From: an uncultured bacterium
GTDB taxonomy: Bacteria; Cyanobacteriota; Vampirovibrionia; Gastranaerophilales; Gastranaerophilaceae
Length of the DNA: 64,000 nucleotides
NCBI GenBank assembly: GCA_949284415.1
Contig: CASDVM010000029.1
Location: 27,164 to 91,163 of the forward strand
Direction of reading: 5' to 3'
The notes below the pieces were generated by a model. It was not told where the DNA came from. It saw nothing but the letters and a program-made list of their open reading frames with translations, and did no database searches. Below are positions 41,263 through 49,895 of this stretch, piece by piece (the first letter of the stretch is position 1; every line of letters begins with the position of its first letter). The position numbers and the translations under genes were made by a program.

Positions 41263-41341
41263 GTGAATAAGGTGCGCCTTACTTTAACAGGTCATTTCAT
41301 TAAAATTTTAGCGGTATCGTTTTGTTAAGGCTCTTATTCAC
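41263..41341. repeat. Long imperfect inverted repeat after the ferritin gene
   Basis: GTGAATAAG (41263-41271) and CTTATTCAC (41333-41341), with inner arms GCCTTA/TAAGGC, around a centre containing TCATTTCATTAAA, which also occurs at the centre of the 17.7-kb octamer element. It may be a related but more degenerate copy, or a hairpin of the ferritin transcript end. Confidence 0.45.
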
Positions 41342-41356
41342 CTTATTTTATACTGT

Positions 41357-41833
41357 ATGCTTACATTTCAAAAAGTTGAGAATAATCAAATAAAAGAACT
41401 GGCAGGTCTGGCTTCTGCTATCTGGCATGAATACTGGACTTGCCTGCTTTCACACCGACAAATTGATTATATGGTGAAAAATTTTCAATCTGAAAAAGCA
41501 ATAAAAAATCAGATTGAAAATGAAAATTATAATTATTATTTTATTATAGAGAATAACGAAAAAGCCGGTTATTTTGGAATTTCTTATAAAAATGACTATC
41601 TGTTTTTGTCAAAGTTATATTTAAAAAAAGAGTTCAGACACAATGGTCTCGGTACAAAAACCTTTGAAAAAATAAAGCGGATAGCAGATGGAAAGCCTGT
41701 AAGACTTACGGTTAATAAACAAAATATAAATTCAATTAACGCATACAAAAAATGGGGATTTAAAATAATAGATGCCGTAGTAACGGATATAGGAGCAGGC
41801 TTTGTAATGGATGATTATATTATGGAAGTATAG
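41357..41833 (+). CDS. GNAT-family N-acetyltransferase
   Basis: The 158-residue protein has the GNAT acetyl-CoA motif A (LSKLYLKKEFRHNGLGTKTFEKIKR, with R/H-x-x-G-x-G) and the closing strand NSINAYKKWGFKIIDAV. Its N-terminus is typical of GNAT enzymes. Substrate unknown. Stand-alone, before the MarR gene. Confidence 0.85.
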   Translation: MLTFQKVENNQIKELAGLASAIWHEYWTCLLSHRQIDYMVKNFQSEKAIKNQIENENYNYYFIIENNEKAGYFGISYKNDYLFLSKLYLKKEFRHNGLGTKTFEKIKRIADGKPVRLTVNKQNINSINAYKKWGFKIIDAVVTDIGAGFVMDDYIMEV

Positions 41834-41867
41834 GGTACTGACATTTCAGCAAAAAACATAAATATAC

Positions 41868-41896
41868 TTGACATAAGTTAGACATCTAATTATAAT
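41868..41896 (+). promoter_or_regulatory. Perfect promoter with MarR-type operator in the spacer
   Basis: TTGACA (41868-41873), 17-bp spacer, TATAAT (41891-41896). TTAGACATCTAA (41878-41889), a 5-bp arm inverted repeat, occupies the spacer, so a bound repressor would block RNA polymerase. Confidence 0.8.
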
Positions 41897-41911
41897 AAAT
41901 TTGTAAGTCCT

Positions 41912-42319
41912 ATGAAAAAAACTCTTTCATTAATATCTGAAATACATGAAAAGGGAAACCGTTTTATTATTGACAGTTTACACAATAACGGTATAATAGG
42001 GCTTGTTCCGAGTCATGGCGATATTCTTGTTATTTTATATAAATATGAAAAATTAACAATGAAAGATATTGCAGAGAAAATTCACCGGACTAAACCTACT
42101 GTAACCGTACTCGTTAATAAACTGGAAGAGCAGGGTTACATTGAAAGAGTAAAGTCAGATAAAGACAGCAGAGTTACATATATAATTCTTACCGAAAAAG
42201 GAAAAGGATTTAAGCCTTTATTTGAAAAGATTTCTGATGAATTATGCAAGATGCTGTATAAAAATCTTTCAGAAAATGAGGCTGAAACTCTTGATAAAAT
42301 TCTTGAAAAAATGAGATAA
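41912..42319 (+). CDS. MarR-family transcriptional regulator
   Basis: The 135-residue protein has the MarR winged helix: GDILVILYKYEKLTMKDIAEKIHRTKPTVTVLVNKLEEQGYIERVKSDKDSRVTYI cut at its helix-turn-helix (TMKDIAEKIHRTKPTVTVLV) and wing DKDSRVTYIILTEKG. It is likely autorepressed through the palindrome in its promoter, and a very similar sequence upstream of the next gene (cupin) suggests a small regulon. Confidence 0.92.
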   Translation: MKKTLSLISEIHEKGNRFIIDSLHNNGIIGLVPSHGDILVILYKYEKLTMKDIAEKIHRTKPTVTVLVNKLEEQGYIERVKSDKDSRVTYIILTEKGKGFKPLFEKISDELCKMLYKNLSENEAETLDKILEKMR

Positions 42320-42334
42320 AATTTTTTTGAATAA

Positions 42335-42350
42335 ATAGTTAGATGTCAAA
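42335..42350 (+). promoter_or_regulatory. Second candidate MarR operator, before the cupin gene
   Basis: ATAGTTAGATGTCAAA. On the minus strand it contains GACATCTAACTAT, sharing GACATCTAA and the A/T tail with the 41878 operator (TTAGACATCTAATTAT). About 12 of 16 positions agree. Confidence 0.5.
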
Positions 42351-42370
42351 TTAAAAAAAAGGAGGTTTTT

Positions 42371-42745
42371 ATGACTAATTACAAAACAGCGGAATTCGGA
42401 AAAATTGACGGACTTATCAATAGAGATAACGGAAAAGTATTTTTGCATGACATTCTCGGGCTCACAGGCAGTGAGATTTCACTTAATACCGTTCCAAAAG
42501 GTTTTAAAGTCCCTTTTAACCATAAACATAACCAAAATGAAGAAGTTTATATTATATTAAAAGGAATCGGTGTTATTACGGTCGATAATGTAAAAATTAA
42601 TGTCAGGGAAGGTTCGACTGTAAAAGTTCTTCCGCCTGCATCACGCACTCTTGAAAATACCGGAGATACCGAAATGAGTTTTATTTGTGTTCAGGCAAAA
42701 GAGAATTCTCTTGAACAGTTTGGGCTTGGCGATGCTGAATTATGA
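42371..42745 (+). CDS. Small cupin-domain protein
   Basis: The 124-residue protein has the cupin motif 1 HKHNQNEEVYIILKGIG (H-x-H, E) and motif 2 at the end of the barrel (PPASRTLENTGDTEMSFI). H is replaced by S/R in motif 2, so metal binding may be partial. A strong AAAGGAGG lies before the ATG. Its operator suggests a target of the MarR protein; the role may be sugar or small-molecule binding, or an enzyme. Ends at a good terminator. Confidence 0.85.
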   Translation: MTNYKTAEFGKIDGLINRDNGKVFLHDILGLTGSEISLNTVPKGFKVPFNHKHNQNEEVYIILKGIGVITVDNVKINVREGSTVKVLPPASRTLENTGDTEMSFICVQAKENSLEQFGLGDAEL

Positions 42746-42769
42746 CGAACTCTGATTTGGGAAAAATGC

Positions 42770-42796
42770 GCTTCCGCAATAAAGCGGAAGCTTTTT
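42770..42796 (+). terminator. Terminator after the cupin gene
   Basis: GCTTCCGC/GCGGAAGC with a 6-base loop and T5. Confidence 0.85.
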
Positions 42797-42895
42797 ATTA
42801 TTAATTTTATGAGGAATATAGCTCAAGGATAATGTCTATTTATTTTTTTATGCTAAAATATTTATATTATTGAAATATTTTGAGAGGGATAACTA

Positions 42896-44272
42896 ATGTC
42901 AGTCATTATAATGATTTTGCTAATCGGACTTTTAATTCTTGTCCACGAACTCGGTCATCTTTTTACAGCTTTACTTTTTAAAGTTAAAGTTGACAAATTT
43001 GGTATAGGTCTGCCTATCGGTCCGACCCTGTGGGAGAAAAAGGTTGGAAATATAACATTAGTTGTCCATGCTTTTTTATTCGGCGGTTATGTATCTTTTC
43101 CTGATGATGACAAGGATTCGGATTTACCGCAAAATTCTCCCGACAGATTGATGAACAAGCCTGTATGGCAAAGAGCCGTTATTTTTTCAGCAGGTGTTAT
43201 TGCCAACGTAATCTGTGCTTATGTTCTGGTATTATTAACGGCTGTGATGTGGCATAATATGCCGTCAGGCAAATTTGATATTTATGTAAACGATATTGTT
43301 GCGCCTAAAGAAGCAAGCGTTTGGACTTCAGGACTGCAAAAAGGCGATAAAATTCTGCAGATTAACGGTACGGATGTTAATACAAAATACGGGATTAATT
43401 TGTATGCTATGTATAGTGCTTCTTATGACGGCAAAACGCAGGAAGAAATTGTTCAAAAAAATTACGAAAATTTAAAAAGTATAAATCCGGCATTTAAGGA
43501 AAACGAAATAATTCCGCAGGGTCTGGTTGTTAAAATCCCCAATAATATTCAGGAAGAAGGGAAAATAATTTTAAGCAAAAATGTTTTAAATGCTGTTGAA
43601 CTTTTTAAACCTGATGAAATTAACCTGTCAGATAAACAAATTAAACTGCGTGATGAAGTCAAAGGCAAAAAATTTGTTGAAACTGATGGGACTTATTCGC
43701 TGAATGATTTAGCTTATGCCTTATCTGACGGTAAAAGACCTATGTATATGAAGGTTTTGAGAGACGGAAAAACTGTAGATTTAAAACCTGTATGTTCTGA
43801 CAAAGACGGTCTTATAGGAATTACTCTTGACAGAAAAGAGATATTAATTCCGGTTACAGGTGTAAAGTCAGCGTTTAGTGCAAGTTACAATTATCTTTAT
43901 AATGAGACAAAATCAATGCTTATAGTTTTAAAGCAGCTCTTCACAGGCAAAATCCCGTTAAAAAATATGCATGGCGTTGTTCTGATTACCAAAATGGGCG
44001 GCGATATTATAAGCAGCGAAGGTATATTTTACGGACTATTACTTACCGCTGTTATTTCAATGAATCTGGCAATATTAAATATTCTGCCTGTACCTGCGCT
44101 TGACGGCGGACATCTTTTATTCCTGCTTGTTGAGAAAATCCAGGGAAAACCTGTTGATGAAGAAGTTTCAAATAAAATAATGATGGTATTTTTCTCATTA
44201 TTGATACTGCTTCTGGTATTTGTATTATTTAACGATATATACGTGCTTATACGGCCGTTATTCGTAAAATAA
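42896..44272 (+). CDS. rseP: Site-2 (RseP/M50-type) membrane metalloprotease
   Basis: The 458-residue protein has the zinc motif HELGH (H17-H21) in the first helix, FGGYVSFP, a PDZ domain (about 130-200, ILQINGTDVN), and the third-ligand loop NLAILNILPVPALDGGHLLF near 380-400. RseP cuts transmembrane anti-sigma factors. No anti-sigma gene is near. The large loop with NYENLKSINPAFKENEII before the second PDZ-like part is unusual for the family, so target cannot be inferred. Confidence 0.92.
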   Translation: MSVIIMILLIGLLILVHELGHLFTALLFKVKVDKFGIGLPIGPTLWEKKVGNITLVVHAFLFGGYVSFPDDDKDSDLPQNSPDRLMNKPVWQRAVIFSAGVIANVICAYVLVLLTAVMWHNMPSGKFDIYVNDIVAPKEASVWTSGLQKGDKILQINGTDVNTKYGINLYAMYSASYDGKTQEEIVQKNYENLKSINPAFKENEIIPQGLVVKIPNNIQEEGKIILSKNVLNAVELFKPDEINLSDKQIKLRDEVKGKKFVETDGTYSLNDLAYALSDGKRPMYMKVLRDGKTVDLKPVCSDKDGLIGITLDRKEILIPVTGVKSAFSASYNYLYNETKSMLIVLKQLFTGKIPLKNMHGVVLITKMGGDIISSEGIFYGLLLTAVISMNLAILNILPVPALDGGHLLFLLVEKIQGKPVDEEVSNKIMMVFFSLLILLLVFVLFNDIYVLIRPLFVK

Positions 44273-44289
44273 TAATATATCGGAAAAAA

Positions 44290-45066
44290 TTATTTTATCT
44301 CCCATTTCTCTTGAAGTCTGTTAAGTTTTCCGCTGCTTTGCAGATTTTCGATTACATAATTAACTTTATTCATTAACCTTACAGAGTATTCATCTTTACG
44401 GAAAGCCATCGCGTAGGGTTCTTTTGAATATCTTTTCGGTAAAAGTTTTACTGATTTATCGTTAACTGCAAATCCCAGAAGTATGGTGTCATCCGCAACA
44501 ATTCCCTGAGCTTTCCCTGCTTTTAAGGCTTTGTATGCCTGCTTATAATTTTTATATCCTATAACTTTAACTTCAGGAACATTGGTTCGCAGATTTCTTT
44601 CACTTGTTGAACCAAATACTATAATTAATTTTTCACCTTCAAAATCGCTTAAAGATTCTGCTTTGCTGGAGCTTTTAACTAGAATAGCCTGTCCCGCAAT
44701 GTAATACGGTATTGAAAAATTTAAAATTTGCTGTCTTTGGTTTGTAACAGACATAGTTGCAATCAGCATATCAACTTCACCTGAGTTAAGCTTCATAATT
44801 CTGTTTGATGCAGTAACAGGAATAAATTTAGCTTTATTTTCATTGCCTAAAATATTACCGGTAATAATTTTTGCCAGATCAATATCATAGCCGATAAGGT
44901 TACCGTCTTTGTCCCTAAATCCGAAAGGCGGAGCATCATCTCTAACTCCGATAATAATTTTATCACGCTGAATAATTTTACTTAAATCATCACCGGCTGT
45001 ATTTTTTTTGCCGCATCCGCAGCATATAAGGCATAAAAGTAATAAAGCAAGATAAAACTTTTTCAT
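44290..45066 (-). CDS. Amino-acid ABC transporter substrate-binding lipoprotein (family 3)
   Basis: The ATG at 45064-45066 begins MKKFYLALLLLCLICCGCG, a lipoprotein signal peptide with Cys near 16-18. The mature protein has DKIIIGVRDDAPPFGFRDKDGNLIGYDIDLAKII, ATMSVTNQRQQILNFSIPYY and GSTSERNLR, typical of the SBP-family-3 amino-acid binders (glutamine or arginine type). The ABC permease and ATPase are not next to it. Start upstream of 45066 lacks support. Preceded by a leader terminator. Confidence 0.92.
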   Translation of the reverse strand: MKKFYLALLLLCLICCGCGKKNTAGDDLSKIIQRDKIIIGVRDDAPPFGFRDKDGNLIGYDIDLAKIITGNILGNENKAKFIPVTASNRIMKLNSGEVDMLIATMSVTNQRQQILNFSIPYYIAGQAILVKSSSKAESLSDFEGEKLIIVFGSTSERNLRTNVPEVKVIGYKNYKQAYKALKAGKAQGIVADDTILLGFAVNDKSVKLLPKRYSKEPYAMAFRKDEYSVRLMNKVNYVIENLQSSGKLNRLQEKWEIK

Positions 45067-45096
45067 AATAAAAATATAATACTTGAAACAAAAAGA

Positions 45097-45119
45097 AAAA
45101 ACCACCATTAAGTGGTGGT
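45097..45119 (-). terminator. Short-leader terminator upstream of the SBP gene
   Basis: On the minus strand ACCACCA/TGGTGGT stem with TTAAG-complement loop and T6 tail. It lies between an extended -10 (45136-45144) and the SBP start (45066). Any transcript starting at that -10 would end after about 35 nt unless it reads through. Confidence 0.6.
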
Positions 45120-45135
45120 ACAAGAAGCTGTATTG

Positions 45136-45144
45136 ATTATATCA
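45136..45144 (-). promoter_or_regulatory. Extended -10 upstream of the SBP leader
   Basis: TGATATAAT on the minus strand, a TGnTATAAT extended -10 with no clear -35. It would drive the short leader RNA and, if read through, the SBP gene. Confidence 0.45.
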
Positions 45145-45318
45145 CAAAAAATATTTATTTCATGGTTGAGGATATTTGTTTTTTCAAATAGCCCGACAGA
45201 ATAACCTCTTACGGTAATGTTTCCAAGGAAGAATAAAGTACATAATCTAGTATTAGTTTGTTTTTTAAAATTTTTTTCGGGATTTTTCAAAAAAATCTCA
45301 TAACACAAGGAGGTAAAA

Positions 45319-47361
45319 ATGACTATTAAAAAACTGACTGTGGCAGCTGCAATTGCCGTTGGAATAGCAACGTGTTCCTTGAATCAGGCAATGGCGGCTT
45401 GTCCATGTGAAGCTCCGGAAACTCCGGCGCCGTGTGCAGAACCCCTGCCTGTAGTAACAGGTCCTGCATGTCCGTGTGAGACTGCAAAACCAAACACATG
45501 TTCAAAGTGTAAAAAGGCAATGCCTGACTGCGACTGCCAAAAACTTGATCCATGTACGGATCCGTGTGATCCGTGTGAAACTGAAAAAAAATCAGACTGC
45601 GGATGCCCTGATGAAATAAGCTGTGATCAGCCTGCAGATCCTGCGTGTGCTGTTTGTCCTCAAACAGGCAAACCTGACAGAAAAGACATGAAACAGGTTT
45701 ACGGTTATCCGAACGCAATCTACGGTACAAATAACTACATAGGACAGCCTGCAAATTCTATATTCTCGACAGATACACCGCTTGCAGGAACTCCGAGAGT
45801 TCTTTCTTCAAACATAAACGGTACAACAGTATCATCTCAAGGTCAGGTTACAGGTGCCGCTACTCAAATGCCTTGTTTGAATGAAGCACCGACAAGACAT
45901 AACGGTATTCCTATTGACAGAAACGACAGACTAATGGACGGTAACAACTGCCCGATTGATTTTCAGTCGACAAATTCAATCGATGCTGTCAGAAAATCCT
46001 TTGTTCCGTATGAAATTCCTAACCAGATTATGCAGACAACAGGTGCAGCAGCAAACCTCGGCGGATGCCAGTTCCCTGATGTCCCGAACGGTTTCTGGGC
46101 AGCATGCGACATTGATAAATTAGCTATAAACGATGTAGTAGTAGGCTATCCTGACGGATATTTCAAACCTAACAGAAACATCTCACGTGCAGAATTTGCA
46201 ACAATTCTTGTTAAAGGTTTCAACCTTGACAAATGTGATATGCCGAGAGAAGGTTTGTTTAAAGATGTTCCGAAAAGCAACTGGGCGAATGCCGCTATTG
46301 CAAAAGCTGTTGATGAAGACCTGTTAAAGGGTTACCCCGATGGCAACTTCAAACCGAATCACCCTGTAACAAGAGTCGAAGCTTTAACTACAATCGCAAA
46401 AGGCATGACCTGCGATATCGATCAATGTAAAGCTGATGAAATTTTAAGCAAATATGCTGACGGTAATTCTATTCCTAACTGGGCAAGAATTCCTGTTGCA
46501 AAATCACTTGAAAACGGTGCTTTAAAAGATTCGCCAAATCCGAATATGATTATGCCTAATAAAGAAGCGACCCGTGCGGAAGTTGCTTCCATGATGCAGA
46601 CAGTCCGTGTAGCTCTCGGTTATGATACTAACCCGAAAACAGCCAACAACATCTGCCCTGCATGTCCTGTTAACAAAAATGCTTTTGTAGAACAGGAAGA
46701 AATTGTTAAGATTCCTACATTAAAAGTTAAGATGATTGACCAGTTAACGGCAAAATCATCACACGTGGGCCAGTACTTCAGAGCAAACACTCTTGAAGAT
46801 GTAACAATTAACGGTGTAACATACCCTTGCGGTTCAACCGTAACAGGTCAGGTTGTTGAAGTTATAAGACCTTCAGGTTGTGATAAAGGTGCTTTGAAAC
46901 TTTCATTCACAGACATTAAAAACGGCGACTGCAAAACCAAACTGCCTAAACAAATTTTGCAGGCACAGGTTAACAAATCAAAACAGGTTAACCCTGTTGC
47001 AAGATTGGTTGAAATGCCGTTTACACTTGCAGGTTCTCTTGTTGGTGTAGCGGGCAGAACAGTCGGCGGTGTTGTTACAAACCTTGGTAACGCCGTAGAA
47101 AACGTATCTAACGATGCAGGTTATATGTTAGGACACGTATTCCAGGGACAATTCGGTGCAGCTGCACGTAACTTAGGCGATGGCTTATGGGAAACCGTTA
47201 AAGCTCCTGTCGATGTTACAAGAACAGCTTTATCAGGTACAATGGGCTTATTCCAGACTACAGGCGACGAATTTGCTTACCTTGTTGACCCGCGCGGATA
47301 CAAAATCTCCGCTGTAAATCCAAGAGAACACATTACTATTGCATTCGGCTGTTCGGAATAA
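45319..47361 (+). CDS. Cysteine-rich SLH-domain outer-membrane protein
   Basis: The 680-residue protein starts with a signal peptide (cleavage after NQAMA), then about 100 residues rich in Cys-Pro (ACPCEAPETPAPC, CDCQKLDPCTDPCDPC). Three S-layer-homology units follow: CQFPDVPNGFWAACDIDKL (about 250-302), LFKDVPKSNWANAAI (313-365) and DGNSIPNWARIPVAKSL (375-433). A C-terminal region with glycine-rich segments (LAGSLVGVAGRTVGGVV) follows. The SLH units bind cell-wall glycan as in cyanobacterial OprB-like proteins, but no barrel is obvious. Strong RBS AAGGAGG; clearly a well expressed gene. Confidence 0.9.
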   Translation: MTIKKLTVAAAIAVGIATCSLNQAMAACPCEAPETPAPCAEPLPVVTGPACPCETAKPNTCSKCKKAMPDCDCQKLDPCTDPCDPCETEKKSDCGCPDEISCDQPADPACAVCPQTGKPDRKDMKQVYGYPNAIYGTNNYIGQPANSIFSTDTPLAGTPRVLSSNINGTTVSSQGQVTGAATQMPCLNEAPTRHNGIPIDRNDRLMDGNNCPIDFQSTNSIDAVRKSFVPYEIPNQIMQTTGAAANLGGCQFPDVPNGFWAACDIDKLAINDVVVGYPDGYFKPNRNISRAEFATILVKGFNLDKCDMPREGLFKDVPKSNWANAAIAKAVDEDLLKGYPDGNFKPNHPVTRVEALTTIAKGMTCDIDQCKADEILSKYADGNSIPNWARIPVAKSLENGALKDSPNPNMIMPNKEATRAEVASMMQTVRVALGYDTNPKTANNICPACPVNKNAFVEQEEIVKIPTLKVKMIDQLTAKSSHVGQYFRANTLEDVTINGVTYPCGSTVTGQVVEVIRPSGCDKGALKLSFTDIKNGDCKTKLPKQILQAQVNKSKQVNPVARLVEMPFTLAGSLVGVAGRTVGGVVTNLGNAVENVSNDAGYMLGHVFQGQFGAAARNLGDGLWETVKAPVDVTRTALSGTMGLFQTTGDEFAYLVDPRGYKISAVNPREHITIAFGCSE

Positions 47362-47421
47362 ACAGCATCAAGCTATGCGATGATGCAAAGCCGGCACAGT
47401 ACAATTTGTTCGAAGCCTGAG

Positions 47422-47455
47422 AAAACCGGTATCTTTTATAAGATACCGGTTTTTC
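47422..47455 (+). terminator. Strong terminator after the SLH gene
   Basis: AACCGGTATCTT/AAGATACCGGTT stem, TTAT loop, T5 tail. It lies 60 bp after the stop, near the convergent transglycosylase gene. Confidence 0.85.
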
Positions 47456-47472
47456 TTATTTATTATAATTAA

Positions 47473-48177
47473 TTACATTTTTGTATTAAGTTTTTTCATT
47501 TTTGCGGGAACTTTTTTTGCCTCATCTACACGCCTTTGATGAATTCTTACCGCAGACGGCCTGTCAACATCTTTAGGACGGTGAATAAGAGTATAAATTT
47601 GTCCCCCGCTTAATCTTTTACCGGAAAGACCTTTTTCATCTATTCTGTATTTTATATATGCTTCTGCGTATTTGAGCTGTTTTTCACGTGGAAGCTTGCA
47701 GTATTGCGCATAGGTGCATTTATTCTTTACGGGAAGATTGTCAAATGTCGTCTTGTCCATTTGTATCAAACCCGCATATTTGCCGGTGCTGCTTTTTATC
47801 TGAGGGTCAAAATGTGATTCTCTGTATATTATTGCGGCAAGATCTTCCGGTTTACAATTAAGCCTTTTCGCGGTTTTTGTAATTTCTTCGAAAAATTTTA
47901 CTGATATGTTAGGATCAATTTTAACTCTGTTTTGTTTGACTTTTGACTCTGCCTCCATTACTGTCTGCCATTCTTTATGAAGTTTCTGTGCTTCGGCAGA
48001 TACATTTTGCATTGAAGATTTCGCTGATTTTTCAGTCTTATCTTTAACATTCCAAAGACTGTTTTTTACCCAATCAGGATGAAAAACTTTATCTAAATCC
48101 AATTTAAACATCTTTGAATAATCTTCCTGAGGCGCCTTCATAGGCGGATGCCAATTAATTCTTTTATCATCACTCAT
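47473..48177 (-). CDS. Lysozyme-like/SLT transglycosylase domain protein
   Basis: The ATG at 48175-48177 has AAAGG 8 bp upstream; the 234-residue protein has no signal peptide. Residues about 110-160 carry AAIIYRESHFDPQIKSS followed by GKYAGLIQM, the catalytic E and the GLIQ motif of soluble lytic transglycosylases and g-type-like lysozymes. The N-terminal 90 residues are helical and coiled-coil-like. Lack of a signal peptide suggests another export route or a phage/contact-related role. Confidence 0.75.
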   Translation of the reverse strand: MSDDKRINWHPPMKAPQEDYSKMFKLDLDKVFHPDWVKNSLWNVKDKTEKSAKSSMQNVSAEAQKLHKEWQTVMEAESKVKQNRVKIDPNISVKFFEEITKTAKRLNCKPEDLAAIIYRESHFDPQIKSSTGKYAGLIQMDKTTFDNLPVKNKCTYAQYCKLPREKQLKYAEAYIKYRIDEKGLSGKRLSGGQIYTLIHRPKDVDRPSAVRIHQRRVDEAKKVPAKMKKLNTKM

Positions 48178-48249
48178 ACAAATTAACCTTTCATACCTCA
48201 ATATTAACGGAGTAAAGGTTAAAAATCTTTAGAATATATGAAATTTTTG

Positions 48250-49158
48250 TTACAATTTAATATTTTTCCCAAGTTCAAGAATGGTTTTAATATCTTCTTC
48301 GGGAGTTTTACCTGTTGTTGTAAGATAATTACCTGTCATTATCCCTTCAACGCAAGTTCTTAAAGCTTTTTTCTGATTTTCATCGGATAATTTCATTCTG
48401 CCACCGCATAAACGCAAAATTGAATCAGGATTTGCTATTTTAAAAATTGCAAGTGTTCTTAAAATATTTTCCTCATCAATTTTATCAAAGTAATTTTCAA
48501 AAGGTGTTTGCGGAATCGGCATCAATATATTTACGGGAATTGAATCGGGATGAATATCACGTAATTCAAGAGCCATTTCAACTCTCTGTTCTATGCTTTC
48601 GCCCATGCCCAGAATAACCCCGCAGCACAACTCCATTCCGTATTTTTTTACAAGCCTGCAGGTATTTACTCTGTCATCCCAGCTGTGGGTTGTACAAATT
48701 TCAGGATAATATGATCTGGCAGTGTTAATATTGTGGTGAAATCTTACTAAACCGTGTTTTGCAAGTTTTTTTGCCTGTTCTTCATTCAAAATGCCGATAG
48801 ATGCACAGCTTTTTAATCCTTCAATTTTGTTCACTTCAGCGATCATTTCAAGAATTTTGTCAAAATCGCTTTCATCAGGGGTTTTTCCTGATGTTACAAC
48901 TGCAAAACGCGATGCCTTATGAGCTTTTGCATCAAGTGCCGATTGGCTTACTTTTTCAATATCTATAAGAGGGTACGATTCTATTTGAGTTCTATAATGT
49001 GAACTCTGCGCACAGTATTTACAATTTTGAGAGCATTTACCGTTTCTTGCATTAACAAGCGAGCACAGTTCAACGTCATTTTTAAGATATTTTGATGACA
49101 AGTTTAAAAGTTCGTCCAGGTCCAAATTGTATAATTTTAAAAGTTCGGTTTTATCCAT
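48250..49158 (-). CDS. bioB: Biotin synthase
   Basis: BioB is the radical-SAM enzyme inserting sulfur into dethiobiotin. The ATG at 49158 has CGGAGAA 5 bp upstream. C42-x3-C46-x2-C49 in GKCSQNCKYCAQSSHY binds the 4Fe-4S cluster; HHNINTARSYYPEICTTH, GMELCCGVILGMGES and RLCGGR (arginine of the 2Fe-2S site) follow. The 302 residues are normal. No other bio gene is near. Confidence 0.95.
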   Translation of the reverse strand: MDKTELLKLYNLDLDELLNLSSKYLKNDVELCSLVNARNGKCSQNCKYCAQSSHYRTQIESYPLIDIEKVSQSALDAKAHKASRFAVVTSGKTPDESDFDKILEMIAEVNKIEGLKSCASIGILNEEQAKKLAKHGLVRFHHNINTARSYYPEICTTHSWDDRVNTCRLVKKYGMELCCGVILGMGESIEQRVEMALELRDIHPDSIPVNILMPIPQTPFENYFDKIDEENILRTLAIFKIANPDSILRLCGGRMKLSDENQKKALRTCVEGIMTGNYLTTTGKTPEEDIKTILELGKNIKL

Positions 49159-49189
49159 AAATTCTCCGGAATTAATAATATAACCTTGA

Positions 49190-49218
49190 TTGACTAAAGT
49201 CAAATCCTATGGTAAAAT
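49190..49218. promoter_or_regulatory. Overlapping divergent promoters on a TTGACT...AGTCAA palindrome
   Basis: Plus strand: TTGACT (49190-49195), 17 bp, TAAAAT (49213-49218) for the 49240 gene. The palindrome TTGACTAAAGTCAA (49190-49203) also supplies TTGACT on the minus strand, followed after about 17 bp by TATTAT for bioB. A factor bound here could control both. Confidence 0.6.
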
Positions 49219-49239
49219 TGGCTCACAAAGGAGTGGAAA

Positions 49240-49869
49240 ATGTTTTGTCCAAATTGCGGAAAGCAGGTTAAAGATTTCGATAATTTTTGCAGATACTGCG
49301 GTGCTGATTTAAAGAATGATCAAAGCGTTGAAAAAACAAAAGCAGCAGACGAAGAATATATTGTTCATCATTACAACGAACCGGAGACGCAAAAATATGA
49401 ATTTCCGCCGGATAACGGTGAAGAGCTTGTGCTTTATGATGTGAAAAAACACTGGATGGCGCTTTTCTGGCCTGTTTTTTTGACTCCTGTTTTCTTTATT
49501 TACTTCTGGGTGATTTTTCTGAATACTCACAGTATTTTCAGCTGGATAATTGTTTTGTTGATTTTAATTCCTATTATTTATCCCATTTTAAGATTTAATT
49601 CCGATAAAATTATAATCACAACGAAATTTGCACATATAAAAATTGGTGTTATAAATCCTGTAGAAATAGATATTCCATTATCCAAAATAGAAATGCTTGA
49701 TATTTCACAGACAACTATGGGCAGAATTCTGGATTACGGTACTGTTTCATTTAATCATAATGCTGAAAGATACGATTACGGCTATATTAAAAATCCTGGT
49801 GATCTTGAATATATAATTGAAAATCCTGCAAGATTTGTTAATGAATCGCTTGAAGAAGATAATGATTAA
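49240..49869 (+). CDS. Zinc-ribbon and bPH-domain membrane protein
   Basis: The 209-residue protein has an N-terminal zinc ribbon (CPNCGKQVKDFDNFCRYCGADL), a linker, two membrane helices near 75-95 and 100-118, then a bacterial PH-like domain (KIIITTKFAHIKIGVINPVEIDIPLSKI...ISQTTMGRILDYGTV). Ribbon-PH membrane proteins are common but without known function. AAAGGAG ribosome site and its own promoter. Confidence 0.85.
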   Translation: MFCPNCGKQVKDFDNFCRYCGADLKNDQSVEKTKAADEEYIVHHYNEPETQKYEFPPDNGEELVLYDVKKHWMALFWPVFLTPVFFIYFWVIFLNTHSIFSWIIVLLILIPIIYPILRFNSDKIIITTKFAHIKIGVINPVEIDIPLSKIEMLDISQTTMGRILDYGTVSFNHNAERYDYGYIKNPGDLEYIIENPARFVNESLEEDND

Positions 49870-49895
49870 GGTTATAACCGTGTAAATATTCCTTG

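Noticed and set aside
45108..45308. 66-residue minus-strand ORF upstream of the SLH gene
   Set aside because: It spans the SLH ribosome site and runs into the terminator stem; composition is not protein-like.
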